A stretch of DNA of 64,000 bases from Polymorphobacter megasporae (GTDB lineage: Bacteria > Pseudomonadota > Alphaproteobacteria > Sphingomonadales > Sphingomonadaceae), in NCBI RefSeq assembly GCF_018982885.2, contig NZ_CP081848.1, forward strand, positions 2,604,001-2,668,000. The letters are read 5' to 3'. The notes beneath the pieces were generated by a model. That model was not told the origin of the DNA. It saw nothing but the letters and a program-made list of their open reading frames with translations, and did not search any database. Positions 17,958-26,343 of the stretch are shown piece by piece. Each line of letters starts with the position of its first letter. The stretch's first letter is position 1. The position numbers and the translations under genes are program-made.

Positions 17958-19280
17958 ATGGCAATCTGGCTCAAGCGCGGCGCAAAGGCCGATCAAAAGG
18001 CGGCGATCGACCGGTCGGTCCGCGACACGGTCGAGACGATCCTCGCCGATATCGGCGCGCGCGGTGATGCGGCAGTGCGCGAACTCTCGCAGCGCTTCGA
18101 TGGCTGGTCACCCGATGCGTTCCTGCTGTCCGACCGTGACAAGCAGGATTGCCTCGACCAGCTGAGCGACCTCGACCTGTCCGACATCCAGTTCGCGCAG
18201 GATCAGGTCCGGCGCTTCGCCAAGATCCAGCGCGACAGCATTCGCGACGTCGAGGTCGAGACGCTTCCCGGCGTCACGCTCGGCCACAAGAACGTGCCGG
18301 TCAACGCCGCAGGCTGCTACGTCCCCGGTGGGAAGTATCCGCTGCTGGCGTCGGCGCACATGTCGGTCATCACCGCCAAGGTCGCTGGCGTCCCGCGCGT
18401 CATTACCTGCGCGCCGCCGTTCCGCGGCAAGCCCGCGCCTGCGATCGTCGCGGCGCAGGTCATGGCGGGCGCGGACGAGATCTACGTGCTCGGCGGCATC
18501 CAGGCGATCGGCGCGATGGCGATCGGTACCGAGACAATCGCGCCGGTCGACATGCTCGTCGGCCCGGGCAACGCCTTCGTCGCCGAAGCCAAGCGCCAGC
18601 TTTACGGCCGCGTCGGGATCGACCTGTTCGCCGGGCCGACCGAGACGCTGGTGATCGCCGACGAGACCGTCGACGGGGAGCTGTGCGCGACCGATCTGCT
18701 CGGCCAGGCCGAACATGGTCCCGACAGCCCGGCGATCCTGCTGACGACGTCGGAGAAGCTCGCGCGCGATACGATCGCGGAGATCGAGCGGCTGCTGGCG
18801 ATCCTGCCGACCGCGCCGATCGCGCGTATCGCGTGGGAGAATTACGGCGAGGTGATCGTCGCCGAGGACCACGCCGAGATGGTCCGCATCGCCGACCAAA
18901 TCGCCTCCGAGCACGTCCAGGTGATGACCGCGAACGACGACTATTTCCTCGCCAACATGACGAACTACGGCGCGCTGTTCCTCGGTCCGCGGACCAATGT
19001 CTCGTTCGGCGACAAGGTGATCGGCACCAACCACACCCTGCCGACCAACAAGGCGGCGCGCTATACCGGCGGGCTGTGGGTGGGGAAGTTCCTCAAGACC
19101 TGCACCTACCAGCGCGTCACGACCGATGCGGCGTCGGCGATGATCGGCGAATATTGCTCGCGGCTGTGCTCGCTCGAAGGCTTTGCCGGGCACGGCGAGC
19201 AGGCCAACATCCGCGTGCGCCGCTACGGCGGCCGCAACATTCCCTATGCTGGCCGCGCCGAACCGGTCAGCTCAAGCTGA
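17958..19280 (+). CDS. HisD-like dehydrogenase (histidinol / sulfopropanediol dehydrogenase family)
   Basis: 440-aa NAD-dependent dehydrogenase of the histidinol dehydrogenase family, which oxidises an alcohol in two steps to a carboxylate. Zinc ligands Gln250 and His253 are seen in [47 protein letters not shown] and the C-terminal [11 protein letters not shown] are family blocks. The catabolic setting and lack of any his genes argue that it is a paralogue (sulfopropanediol dehydrogenase HpsN-like) and not the biosynthetic HisD. It begins one base after the lyase stop, so the two are co-transcribed. Its end overlaps the convergent bicupin by nine bases. Confidence 0.87.
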   Translation: MAIWLKRGAKADQKAAIDRSVRDTVETILADIGARGDAAVRELSQRFDGWSPDAFLLSDRDKQDCLDQLSDLDLSDIQFAQDQVRRFAKIQRDSIRDVEVETLPGVTLGHKNVPVNAAGCYVPGGKYPLLASAHMSVITAKVAGVPRVITCAPPFRGKPAPAIVAAQVMAGADEIYVLGGIQAIGAMAIGTETIAPVDMLVGPGNAFVAEAKRQLYGRVGIDLFAGPTETLVIADETVDGELCATDLLGQAEHGPDSPAILLTTSEKLARDTIAEIERLLAILPTAPIARIAWENYGEVIVAEDHAEMVRIADQIASEHVQVMTANDDYFLANMTNYGALFLGPRTNVSFGDKVIGTNHTLPTNKAARYTGGLWVGKFLKTCTYQRVTTDAASAMIGEYCSRLCSLEGFAGHGEQANIRVRRYGGRNIPYAGRAEPVSSS

Positions 19281-20018
19281 GGGGCGGACGGCGTCGGGCG
19301 CGGGTGTCAGCGCCCAGTCGCCGTCGTGCCATTCGAGCAGCAGGCATCCGCCGACGGTATGCTCGTCGAAGCCGTGGATGCTGCGCGCCGGGTTCCACAG
19401 GAACGATCCGGCGCGCATCGGTCGGGTGTCGTCGGGCTGGATGTCGCCGTCGAGGCAGAAGATTTCTTCCTGTACCGGATGCCAGTTCGGCCCCGCGCCA
19501 CGGAAACCTGCGGGGACGCGGAGGAAGCGGGTGTCGGCCTTCGTCTCGGGATCGATCCACAGCACGCGCCGCTCAAACCCGTCCAGCAGGCGGCCGTCGA
19601 TGATCGGGGTGAACGGCGGGATTGTATAGACGTCCTCGATCACGACCGGCGGGCGGTCCGTCGGGGCGGACCGCAAGTCGAAGATCGCGATCAACGTGGC
19701 TCCGACATCGCTCGAGACGGGCAGGGCAGTGGTGCCCGCCGGCAGCATGGCGAAACCCGCCTCGCCAAGCTGCTGGTCGCCAATTTGAAGCGCGCCGTCG
19801 AGCACGAAGAGTTGCGTGGTGCCGGAAATTATCACGTCGGACTCAGCGCGCCATTGCGGCGAGAGGGTCACGATCGCGCTCCGCGCGCTGCCGTCGTCGA
19901 GCCGCCGCAGCACCCGTAGCGAGACCGCCGCGCCGAGCAGGGTGCCGCTTTGTTCTGGAAGGTCGTCGCGGTGGACGCACACCGAGGTATCGATCGCGAG
20001 CTGTGGCACGGCCTGCAT
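19272..20018 (-). CDS. bicupin protein, island copy 2
   Basis: 248-aa protein with two cupin-like halves. The first half is weakly conserved ([15 protein letters not shown] ... [10 protein letters not shown]) and lacks obvious metal His. The second half keeps the metal motif [16 protein letters not shown] and [10 protein letters not shown], so here the C-terminal cupin seems to be the metal-bearing one, the reverse of copy 1. Transcribed away from copy 3 across operator site D. No partner activity can be assigned; a dioxygenase, isomerase or lyase role is possible. No signal peptide. Confidence 0.75.
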   Translation of the reverse strand: MQAVPQLAIDTSVCVHRDDLPEQSGTLLGAAVSLRVLRRLDDGSARSAIVTLSPQWRAESDVIISGTTQLFVLDGALQIGDQQLGEAGFAMLPAGTTALPVSSDVGATLIAIFDLRSAPTDRPPVVIEDVYTIPPFTPIIDGRLLDGFERRVLWIDPETKADTRFLRVPAGFRGAGPNWHPVQEEIFCLDGDIQPDDTRPMRAGSFLWNPARSIHGFDEHTVGGCLLLEWHDGDWALTPAPDAVRPSA

Positions 20019-20089
20019 CTTCGGGTCCTCCGGTTGGCCGAGCCATCCTGCGCGCGCGCGCCACGACCGCGAGCCTCTGGTCGAAAATC

Positions 20090-20102
20090 ATCGCCTGGCG
20101 AT
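20090..20102. promoter_or_regulatory. island operator, site D
   Basis: ATCGCCTGGCGAT is a perfect palindrome midway between the two divergent bicupin genes. With flanks it reads AATCATCGCCTGGCGATT, almost the same as site C on the opposite strand. Confidence 0.7.
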
Positions 20103-20182
20103 TATTTCGCACGCTGATCCTGCGCTCGCGGCGCTGGCGGCGCTAGCATGGGGCGCTTGGAAGCGAACCGGAAATCAGGATC

Positions 20183-20926
20183 ATGCGACCGCAGATCGAA
20201 GCGCTCGACGTCGACGCGATGGAATGGCAGCCGCTCGGGCCGCCGGGGCTCCATAGCCGCCTCCTCAGCCGCGATCCCGAAACCGGCGCGCGGACCGCGC
20301 TCCAGCGGCTGTCGGTCGAGGGTCGATACAGCCCGCCCAAGGTCGCGCATTTCCATACGACCTATGAGGAAATTCTCGGCGTGTCGGGCTGCTTCAGTTT
20401 CGATTCGCGCACGTGGATCCGGCCCGGCGCATATGTTTTTCACCCGCCGCGCACCGTTCACGGCTTCAAGAGTGCGATCCGCGAGGAGTCGACCTTCCTG
20501 TCGCGGATCGGGCGCGATCTCGACGTCAATCTGGTCCACGAGCCCGAAGCCGACGACCTGTATGTCGCGCAGGGCGACGCGCCGCCGCGTGCGCCGGTCG
20601 CCTATGCCGATGCGGTGGCGTCGCTCGGCTGGCGGTCGGGGATGCTGCTCGGAGCGGCGGTCGCGACGTGTCATCTGAGCCATGATCCCGATAGCGGCGA
20701 GGGGTCGGCGCTCGTCTGCCTCCCCGTCGGCTGGGCGGCGTCGCAAGCGTTTCTCGACACTTATCTCGAACTGTTCGTGCTGCAGGGCGCGGTCGGCGTC
20801 GGTGCCGTGCCGGGCGCGGATCGCCGCGATTACTTCTTCTATCCCCCCGGCGGCGCGATCGGCGCGCTTCAAACCGACCGGCCGACGATTGTCTACGTCA
20901 ATTTCGGTGCGGAGGTCGGGGTCTGA
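20183..20926 (+). CDS. bicupin protein, island copy 3
   Basis: 247-aa two-cupin protein. N-terminal cupin: VAHFHTTYEEILGVSG and GAYVFHPPRTVHGF, giving the His-x-His, Glu and His metal set. The C-terminal cupin is degenerate (TYLELFVLQGAVGVG ... FFYPPGGAIG). The layout resembles copy 1, with HFH plus VHG in the first half. ATG at 20183 follows GGAAATCAGG. Its stop is followed closely by the tandem SDR, so the two probably form one plus-strand unit controlled from site D. Function unknown. Confidence 0.78.
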   Translation: MRPQIEALDVDAMEWQPLGPPGLHSRLLSRDPETGARTALQRLSVEGRYSPPKVAHFHTTYEEILGVSGCFSFDSRTWIRPGAYVFHPPRTVHGFKSAIREESTFLSRIGRDLDVNLVHEPEADDLYVAQGDAPPRAPVAYADAVASLGWRSGMLLGAAVATCHLSHDPDSGEGSALVCLPVGWAASQAFLDTYLELFVLQGAVGVGAVPGADRRDYFFYPPGGAIGALQTDRPTIVYVNFGAEVGV

Positions 20927-20994
20927 CCGTCGCCCTCCTTTCGCAAGTCGAGGGCCGTGTTGGCATCTGGTGTGTCGCGGCGCTCGCCGGGCAG

Positions 20995-22299
20995 GTGGAC
21001 CTCGTCTTCGCCGTAGTCCCGGCGCTCGATGGACCCGAGGCGCGCGCCCTGTGGCGCATCGACAATGTCTTCATAATCGCTGCCGACTGCGCCGACGAGG
21101 CCGGGTGGCGCCACATCGCCAAGGTACACCAGGCGGCTGTAGGCGAGATCGACGTGATGGTGCACTGCCCGTCGGTGCGCGGCGACGACGCGAACCGGAT
21201 CCTACGGTCGAACTGGCTCGCGCTCCAGCATTCGCACCGCTTCATGGCCAAACGCGGCGGCGGGACGATGGTGATCGCCTGCCGCGCGCCGCAGCCCGGC
21301 GTTTTCGCTCCGGCACTCGATGCCGCGCTCGCGGGCACGCGGCTGTCGGCGACCGCAGCAATCCTCGATGCAATGAAGGTCGGTCTCGCCCCCCGGTGCA
21401 ACCGGCTGGTGTTCGACGATGACGTAGCAGAGGGTCCGTTCCGTGCGAGCCTGGCGGCTTTGGTCGACGACCGGAGTAGCTTCATGACCGGTGGTGAGCT
21501 GCTGCTGTCGGGGAGTGCTGGATCGGACGATACTCGGCTGTCGGGGAAGACGATCCTCGTCACCGGGGCAACGTCGGGGATCGGGCGTGCGACGGCGGTC
21601 GAGATCGGACGGCTCGGCGGGTTCGTCGCGGTCGGCGGGCGCAAGCCTAAACTCGCCGATGAGACGCTCGAACTGGTGCGCGCAGCCGGCGGCGACGGAA
21701 TGGTCGTGCCCCTCGACGTCACCGATCCGGCGGCGTGGTCGCAAGCGGTCGCCGCGGTGATGACGGAACGGGGCGCGCTCCACGGCCTTGTCAACAATGC
21801 CGGCGAGGCCCGCAACAAGCCGATCGCCGCGCTCACCGCCGCCGACTTCGACTTCCTGACCGGGATCAACCTGATGGGGACGATGCTCGGGATCGACGCC
21901 TGCTGCGAAGCGCTTGCTGCCAGCGGCGGCGGTGCGATCGTCAACATCGCCTCGGTCGCGGGCATCCGCGCGGCCCCGGGCGGGTCGGCGTATGGCGCGT
22001 CGAAGGCGGCGGTGATCGGCCTGAGCCAAAGCTACGCGCGCGCCGAGGGGAATGCGCGCGGTGTACGGATCAACGCGCTCCAACCGGGGCTGATCTGGAG
22101 CGACAGCGTCGCCGACTCGCTCGGGGAGGAAGGGGCCGCCGCCTTCCGCGCGATGATCGAGCCGAAGACACCGCTCGGACGCGTCGGCGCGCCCGACGAG
22201 ATCGGACGGATGGTCGCGTTCCTGCTGTCCGACGCCGCCGCGCCGATATCGGGTCAGGCAATTAGCGTCTCGGGCGGGCTGGAGTTCAACCTTCCTTGA
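20995..22299 (+). CDS. tandem short-chain dehydrogenase: degenerate SDR fused to a canonical SDR
   Basis: 434 aa from a GTG at 20995. Residues about 180-434 are a complete classical SDR: cofactor site TGATSGIGRA, NNAG in GLVNNAGEA, catalytic Ser in NIASVAG and Tyr-x3-Lys in AYGASK. The N-terminal 175 residues mimic an SDR without its working parts: VMVHCPS stands where NNAG should be, then SNWLALQHSHRFMAKRGGG and VIACRA, but no glycine-rich cofactor motif and no Tyr-x3-Lys. The frame is open back to the cupin stop with no ATG, GTG or TTG, so the N-terminus may be slightly longer or mis-sequenced. Probably an oxidoreductase with a structural pseudo-domain. Confidence 0.82.
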   Translation: MDLVFAVVPALDGPEARALWRIDNVFIIAADCADEAGWRHIAKVHQAAVGEIDVMVHCPSVRGDDANRILRSNWLALQHSHRFMAKRGGGTMVIACRAPQPGVFAPALDAALAGTRLSATAAILDAMKVGLAPRCNRLVFDDDVAEGPFRASLAALVDDRSSFMTGGELLLSGSAGSDDTRLSGKTILVTGATSGIGRATAVEIGRLGGFVAVGGRKPKLADETLELVRAAGGDGMVVPLDVTDPAAWSQAVAAVMTERGALHGLVNNAGEARNKPIAALTAADFDFLTGINLMGTMLGIDACCEALAASGGGAIVNIASVAGIRAAPGGSAYGASKAAVIGLSQSYARAEGNARGVRINALQPGLIWSDSVADSLGEEGAAAFRAMIEPKTPLGRVGAPDEIGRMVAFLLSDAAAPISGQAISVSGGLEFNLP

Positions 22300-22311
22300 A
22301 GCCGTAGCCGG

Positions 22312-23562
22312 TCAGTGCGCGGCTCCGGCAAAGCGCGCCGGATAGCGCCCAAGCGTCAACAGGATCGCGGCGGAGGCGACGAACAGACCGGCCGAGATCA
22401 GCAGCACCGGGTGATAGCTGCCGAGATGATCGCGGATCGCGCCGTAGCTGGCGGGCGCGATGCCTGCCCCAAGCCCGAAGATGGCGTACTGGATGCCGTA
22501 GAGCTCGCTGAAGTGCCGCCGGCCGAAATAGCGTCCGGTCATATAGGCGACGAGGTCGAACTCGGCCCCGGCAATCAAGCCGATCGCGGCGACGGCGACC
22601 GTGCTGCCGACCACGCCGGGCTGCGTCGTCAGTGCGACTGCGGCGATCGTCGCCGGGATGATGAGGATCGTGCCCGCGAGCGGCGCCCACAGCCGGTCTA
22701 GCATCCAGCCGCACAGCAGTCTCCCGATCGTCACGCTGATCGCCAGCACCGCGAGGACCTTGGTCGCCGCGCCGGGTGTCAGGCCGTTGTCGGCGAGCAG
22801 TGGCATCAGGTTCGGCATTAGACCGCCGGTGCCCGCACCCACGCATAGGGCCGCGATCGCCGCTGCCCAAAAGCGATACTGGCGCAAAGCCTCACGCACC
22901 GACAGTCCGTCCGCCTCGACAGCTGCCGTCGGACCCTCGCGCGGCGCGGCTTCCTTGAGCCACACCAGCAGCACGGGCACCGCGATCAGCAGCGGCAGCG
23001 CGCCGAGGCCGAGATAGGCGACGCGCCACCCCGGCCCGGCGATGAGCGCGTTGAGATAGAAGGGGAAGATCGCGCCCGAAATGCCGGTGCTCGCCAGCAT
23101 GATGCCGAGCGCGAGGCCGCGCGCGTGCTCGAACCAGCCGGTGATGACCTTGGCGTACGTCATCGGCAACGTGCCCAGCGAGACGAGCGCGATCAGCACC
23201 CAGCCGGCGTAGAAGGTCAGGATATTCGATCCTGTGGTCGACAGCAGCATCAGCGCGATGCCGAGCCCGATCGTCGACGTGATCGCGACGCGTCGTGCGC
23301 CGATCTTGTCGGTCAGGCGTCCAATGCTCGATCCGAGCAGGACCAGCGCTGCCGTGACGAAGATGATGCCGAACAGGATTTCGCCACGCGGCCAGCCATA
23401 TTGCTTCTGCAGCGCGGTCGCGAAGATGCCGGCGGTATAGGCCGGGATCGGTGACAGGCCGAGCCCGGTGCCGACCGAGCAGGCGACGAGCGGGCGCCAG
23501 CCGCGGCGGAATTCGGCCGCCTGGAGCGACCAGCGGGATACCGTGTCGTTGCGCTGGTCCAC
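22312..23562 (-). CDS. MFS transporter (oxalate/formate antiporter-like)
   Basis: 416-aa inner-membrane carrier with 12 predicted membrane segments in two six-helix halves. GRLTDKIGARR is the conserved loop 2-3 motif; GWMLDRLW is its echo in the second half. The architecture is that of the MFS monocarboxylate/oxalate-formate group. The GTG at 23562 is chosen because GGAGGC lies six bases upstream; a further GTG at 23604 has no ribosome site. It converges on the SDR gene with a 12-base gap and diverges from TonB receptor 2, with operator sites E and F between. Likely moves the island's substrate or product across the inner membrane. Confidence 0.88.
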   Translation of the reverse strand: MDQRNDTVSRWSLQAAEFRRGWRPLVACSVGTGLGLSPIPAYTAGIFATALQKQYGWPRGEILFGIIFVTAALVLLGSSIGRLTDKIGARRVAITSTIGLGIALMLLSTTGSNILTFYAGWVLIALVSLGTLPMTYAKVITGWFEHARGLALGIMLASTGISGAIFPFYLNALIAGPGWRVAYLGLGALPLLIAVPVLLVWLKEAAPREGPTAAVEADGLSVREALRQYRFWAAAIAALCVGAGTGGLMPNLMPLLADNGLTPGAATKVLAVLAISVTIGRLLCGWMLDRLWAPLAGTILIIPATIAAVALTTQPGVVGSTVAVAAIGLIAGAEFDLVAYMTGRYFGRRHFSELYGIQYAIFGLGAGIAPASYGAIRDHLGSYHPVLLISAGLFVASAAILLTLGRYPARFAGAAH

Positions 23563-23927
23563 CGTCGCCTCCGTTCGCCTCGCACGACGCGCGCTGGCTG
23601 GCACAGCCCGGATGGTCGGGCAAGGCCGGCAGCCGTCGCGATCCCCGGCAATGAAAAGGTATCATGGTGTCGGAGCAGTGATTTGGGTGTTGCCCAATTT
23701 ATTCACCAGCCGAATATTTTGGACGGATCGCCTAGTGTCGAGACGAGCCTGTGGCATTCTGTCACTAAGCAGTTCTTCGTCCCAGTCCGACGGATAAATT
23801 GAATAAAATGACAGAGAAGATTGACTATTCGCAGAGCGAATAAAAGACAAAGCTCGATTGGTTGAAGTGATATCCACCGCCTAGCCTCCGCTTGTTACCA
23901 ACACGTGACAATCAAGGGGGACTTGAA
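23563..23927. promoter_or_regulatory. divergent control region, MFS transporter / TonB receptor 2
   Basis: A 365-base AT-richer spacer with no gene. It holds site E (23702-23714, TTCACCAGCCGAA) and a second perfect palindrome, TTCGC-AGA-GCGAA, at 23828-23840 (site F), about 90 bases before the receptor start. Promoters for both divergent genes must lie here; no single sigma-70 box is convincing. Confidence 0.6.
23702..23714. promoter_or_regulatory. island operator, site E
   Basis: TTCACCAGCCGAA keeps the WTCRC-CWG-NYGAA pattern of the other sites with one arm mismatch, and is embedded in ATTCACCAGCCGAATATT. Confidence 0.55.
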
Positions 23928-26279
23928 ATGGCATTCCGCACCGCCACGTCTTTGCGTCTGATGACCCTCGTATCGGGTCTGCTCGGTTCGACCGCAGTCA
24001 TGGCCCAAGCTGTGCCCGAGCCTGCGCCCACGTCGGTCGACGCCGCTCCGGTCGCGAGCGGTGACATCGTCGTCACGGCGCGCCGCCGACAGGAAACTCT
24101 CGTCAACGTCCCCATCTCGATCACAGCGTTCTCGGCGCAGCAGATCCAGGAAAAAGGCCTCAACAGCGTCGCCTCGGTCGCGCAGCAGACGCCCGGCCTC
24201 CAGTTCGACCAGGGCCCCTCCGCCGCCGACATCCGCCCGTCGCTGCGCGGGATCGCGCTGATCGAGGGCCGCTCCGACGTCGCGATCATCGTCGACGGGA
24301 TCGACGTCACCGGCGTCTCGCTCAACAGCCTGCTCGGCGGGGGCGGCGCGCAGACTGCCGCGTCGTTGATGGACCTCGAGCGGATCGAGGTCGTGAAGGG
24401 ACCGCAGACGGTCTATTTCGGCCGCAGCGCCTTCGCCGGCGCGATCCAGTTCATCAGCCGCGATCCGTCGTTCAACCTTGGCGCCAAGGTCGACGCCGCG
24501 CTCGGCGACCGCGGCCGTCGCGAGCTCACCGCGCACATCACCGGCCCGGTCATCGGCGACACCGTCGCTGCGACCATTTCCGCGACGTACCGCAATTTCG
24601 ACGGCTATTACTCGAACCCCGGCAACGGCCAGCATCTTGGCGGCACCCAGACTGCGGGCGTCGGCGGCTCGGTGCTGGTCAAGACCGGCGACTACACTGC
24701 CAAGCTGCACCTCAACTACATCCACGAGCATGACCAGCCGCCCGCCGGCTATGTCGCCCCGCGCACCAACACGACGCTGCTCGGCGTCACCTATGTCGAT
24801 CAGAAGTTCTTCGACCCGAGCCAGGTCGCGATCTCGTCGAACATCGATTATCTCGGCAACGTCTCCGATACGTATCGCGCCGTCCTCAACCAGAGCCTCA
24901 ACCTTGGCGGCGGTTTCGCGCTCGACTCGATCACCGGCCTCAACAAGATCGATTCGACGATCCAGTTCGACTTCGACACCAAGCCCGCCAACGTGCCGGT
25001 GACGGTGGCGGCCGGTGGCGGCACCTTCAACTGCATCGCGCTCGTGTGCGTCGGCATTTCGGAATTTGACACGCATATGCGGCAGATCAGTCAGGATCTG
25101 CGGCTGAGCTACACTTCGCCCAGGCTGCGTGCGATGGTCGGCGGCTACTTCTTCGACGAGCGTTACGGCGAAGTCGATTACAGCCGCTTCGTTGGCTCGC
25201 AGAGCACGATCGGTGCCACCCGCGCGAACGTGCTGGGGCGGCCGGCAACGCTCGACACCGACACCTATGCGCTGTTCGGTTCGGTCGATTACACGCTCAC
25301 GGACAAGCTGACGCTTACCGGCGAGCTGCGCTACAGCCACGAGGTCATCGATTCGACCGCGGCGACGGGCTATAACTTCCTGCTCGGCACCGGCAGCAAC
25401 GCGATCACTTTCGTCGGGCACAAGGCGTTCAACAGTGTCCTGCCTCGCGTCAACGTGAAGTATGACATCAGCGATTCCGCGAACGTCTACGCCAGCGCCG
25501 CCAAGGGCTCGAAGCCCGGCGGCTTCAACACCGGGCAGGTCCGCGACGACCTGCGCCCGTTCAAGCAGGAGACGATCTGGACCTACGAACTCGGCACCAA
25601 GGGGCATTTGTTCGATCGCCGGGTGAGCTTCGAGGCCGCGCTTTATTATTCGGACTGGAGCAACGTCCAGGTCACGACGATCTGCTTCGGCAATGCCAGC
25701 GCGTTGGGGCCCGAACCGCAGTGCCCGGACGCGACGGCGGTCAGCCTCAACTACATCATCAACGCCAAAAAGGCGGTGGCGAAGGGTGCCGAGATCAACC
25801 TGAGCGCCAAGGCGACCGACAAGCTAACGATCGGCTTCAACTATGCGTACGCCGATTCCAGGTTCAAGGATTTCGAGGCACGCGACGTTTTCCCGGCGGC
25901 GTCGTCGCAGGCGCTGCGCCAGTTCGGCGGCAACCTCATGCCGCTGATCCCGAAGCATTCGATGTCGGGATCGGTCCGCTATGAGCAGCCGGTCGACACC
26001 GTCACCGTGTTCGGTGAGTTCGACGGCCGTTACCGCACCTCGCGCTTCGCCCGCTTCGACAACCGCGTGCTTATCGCCGACAAGGCGGTGTTCGACGTTC
26101 AGTTCGGCGTGCGCGGCAAGGACTGGTCGCTGCTCGCGTTCGTCGACAACATCATGAACGACCTGACGCCCGAGTTTACGCGATACTACGGCAACTTCAA
26201 CCCGAGCACGCGCAACGGCGAATATATCTCGGCTCCCGCCAAGCGTGCCTTCGGCGCGCGCGCCAGCAAATCGTTCTAA
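23928..26279 (+). CDS. TonB-dependent outer-membrane receptor 2
   Basis: 783-aa receptor from the ATG at 23928, which follows AAGGGGGA. The signal peptide ends near AVMAQA; the plug starts at GDIVVTARRRQETL and continues with SLRGIALIEGRSDVAIIVDGID and IEVVKGPQTVYFGRSAFAGAI. Two close Cys pairs occur in barrel loops (FNCIALVCVG and ICFGN...QCPD), as in many receptors of this group. The C-terminus ends in ...RASKSF, with a final Phe. Located next to cobalamin genes, but its plug lacks BtuB-like features and its promoter carries the island operator, so it more likely imports the island's substrate than vitamin B12. Confidence 0.92.
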   Translation: MAFRTATSLRLMTLVSGLLGSTAVMAQAVPEPAPTSVDAAPVASGDIVVTARRRQETLVNVPISITAFSAQQIQEKGLNSVASVAQQTPGLQFDQGPSAADIRPSLRGIALIEGRSDVAIIVDGIDVTGVSLNSLLGGGGAQTAASLMDLERIEVVKGPQTVYFGRSAFAGAIQFISRDPSFNLGAKVDAALGDRGRRELTAHITGPVIGDTVAATISATYRNFDGYYSNPGNGQHLGGTQTAGVGGSVLVKTGDYTAKLHLNYIHEHDQPPAGYVAPRTNTTLLGVTYVDQKFFDPSQVAISSNIDYLGNVSDTYRAVLNQSLNLGGGFALDSITGLNKIDSTIQFDFDTKPANVPVTVAAGGGTFNCIALVCVGISEFDTHMRQISQDLRLSYTSPRLRAMVGGYFFDERYGEVDYSRFVGSQSTIGATRANVLGRPATLDTDTYALFGSVDYTLTDKLTLTGELRYSHEVIDSTAATGYNFLLGTGSNAITFVGHKAFNSVLPRVNVKYDISDSANVYASAAKGSKPGGFNTGQVRDDLRPFKQETIWTYELGTKGHLFDRRVSFEAALYYSDWSNVQVTTICFGNASALGPEPQCPDATAVSLNYIINAKKAVAKGAEINLSAKATDKLTIGFNYAYADSRFKDFEARDVFPAASSQALRQFGGNLMPLIPKHSMSGSVRYEQPVDTVTVFGEFDGRYRTSRFARFDNRVLIADKAVFDVQFGVRGKDWSLLAFVDNIMNDLTPEFTRYYGNFNPSTRNGEYISAPAKRAFGARASKSF

Positions 26280-26291
26280 GAATGGCGTGTA

Positions 26292-26315
26292 CTCCCCGGC
26301 AAGACAGCCGGGGAG
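26292..26315. terminator. hairpin between TonB receptor 2 and cobQ
   Basis: Perfect 9-bp stem CTCCCCGGC with GCCGGGGAG and a 6-base loop in the 64-base convergent gap; serves both directions. Confidence 0.75.
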
Positions 26316-26343
26316 CTCAACCGATGACTTCGCCTTGGTCGTA

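Noticed and set aside
17958-19280. Biosynthetic hisD
   Set aside because: No histidine genes nearby and direct coupling to a C-C lyase; family contains non-histidine dehydrogenases.
23928-26279. BtuB (vitamin B12 receptor) because of neighbouring cob genes
   Set aside because: The plug and size fit general substrate receptors, the genes converge rather than share an operon, and its upstream region carries the island operator.
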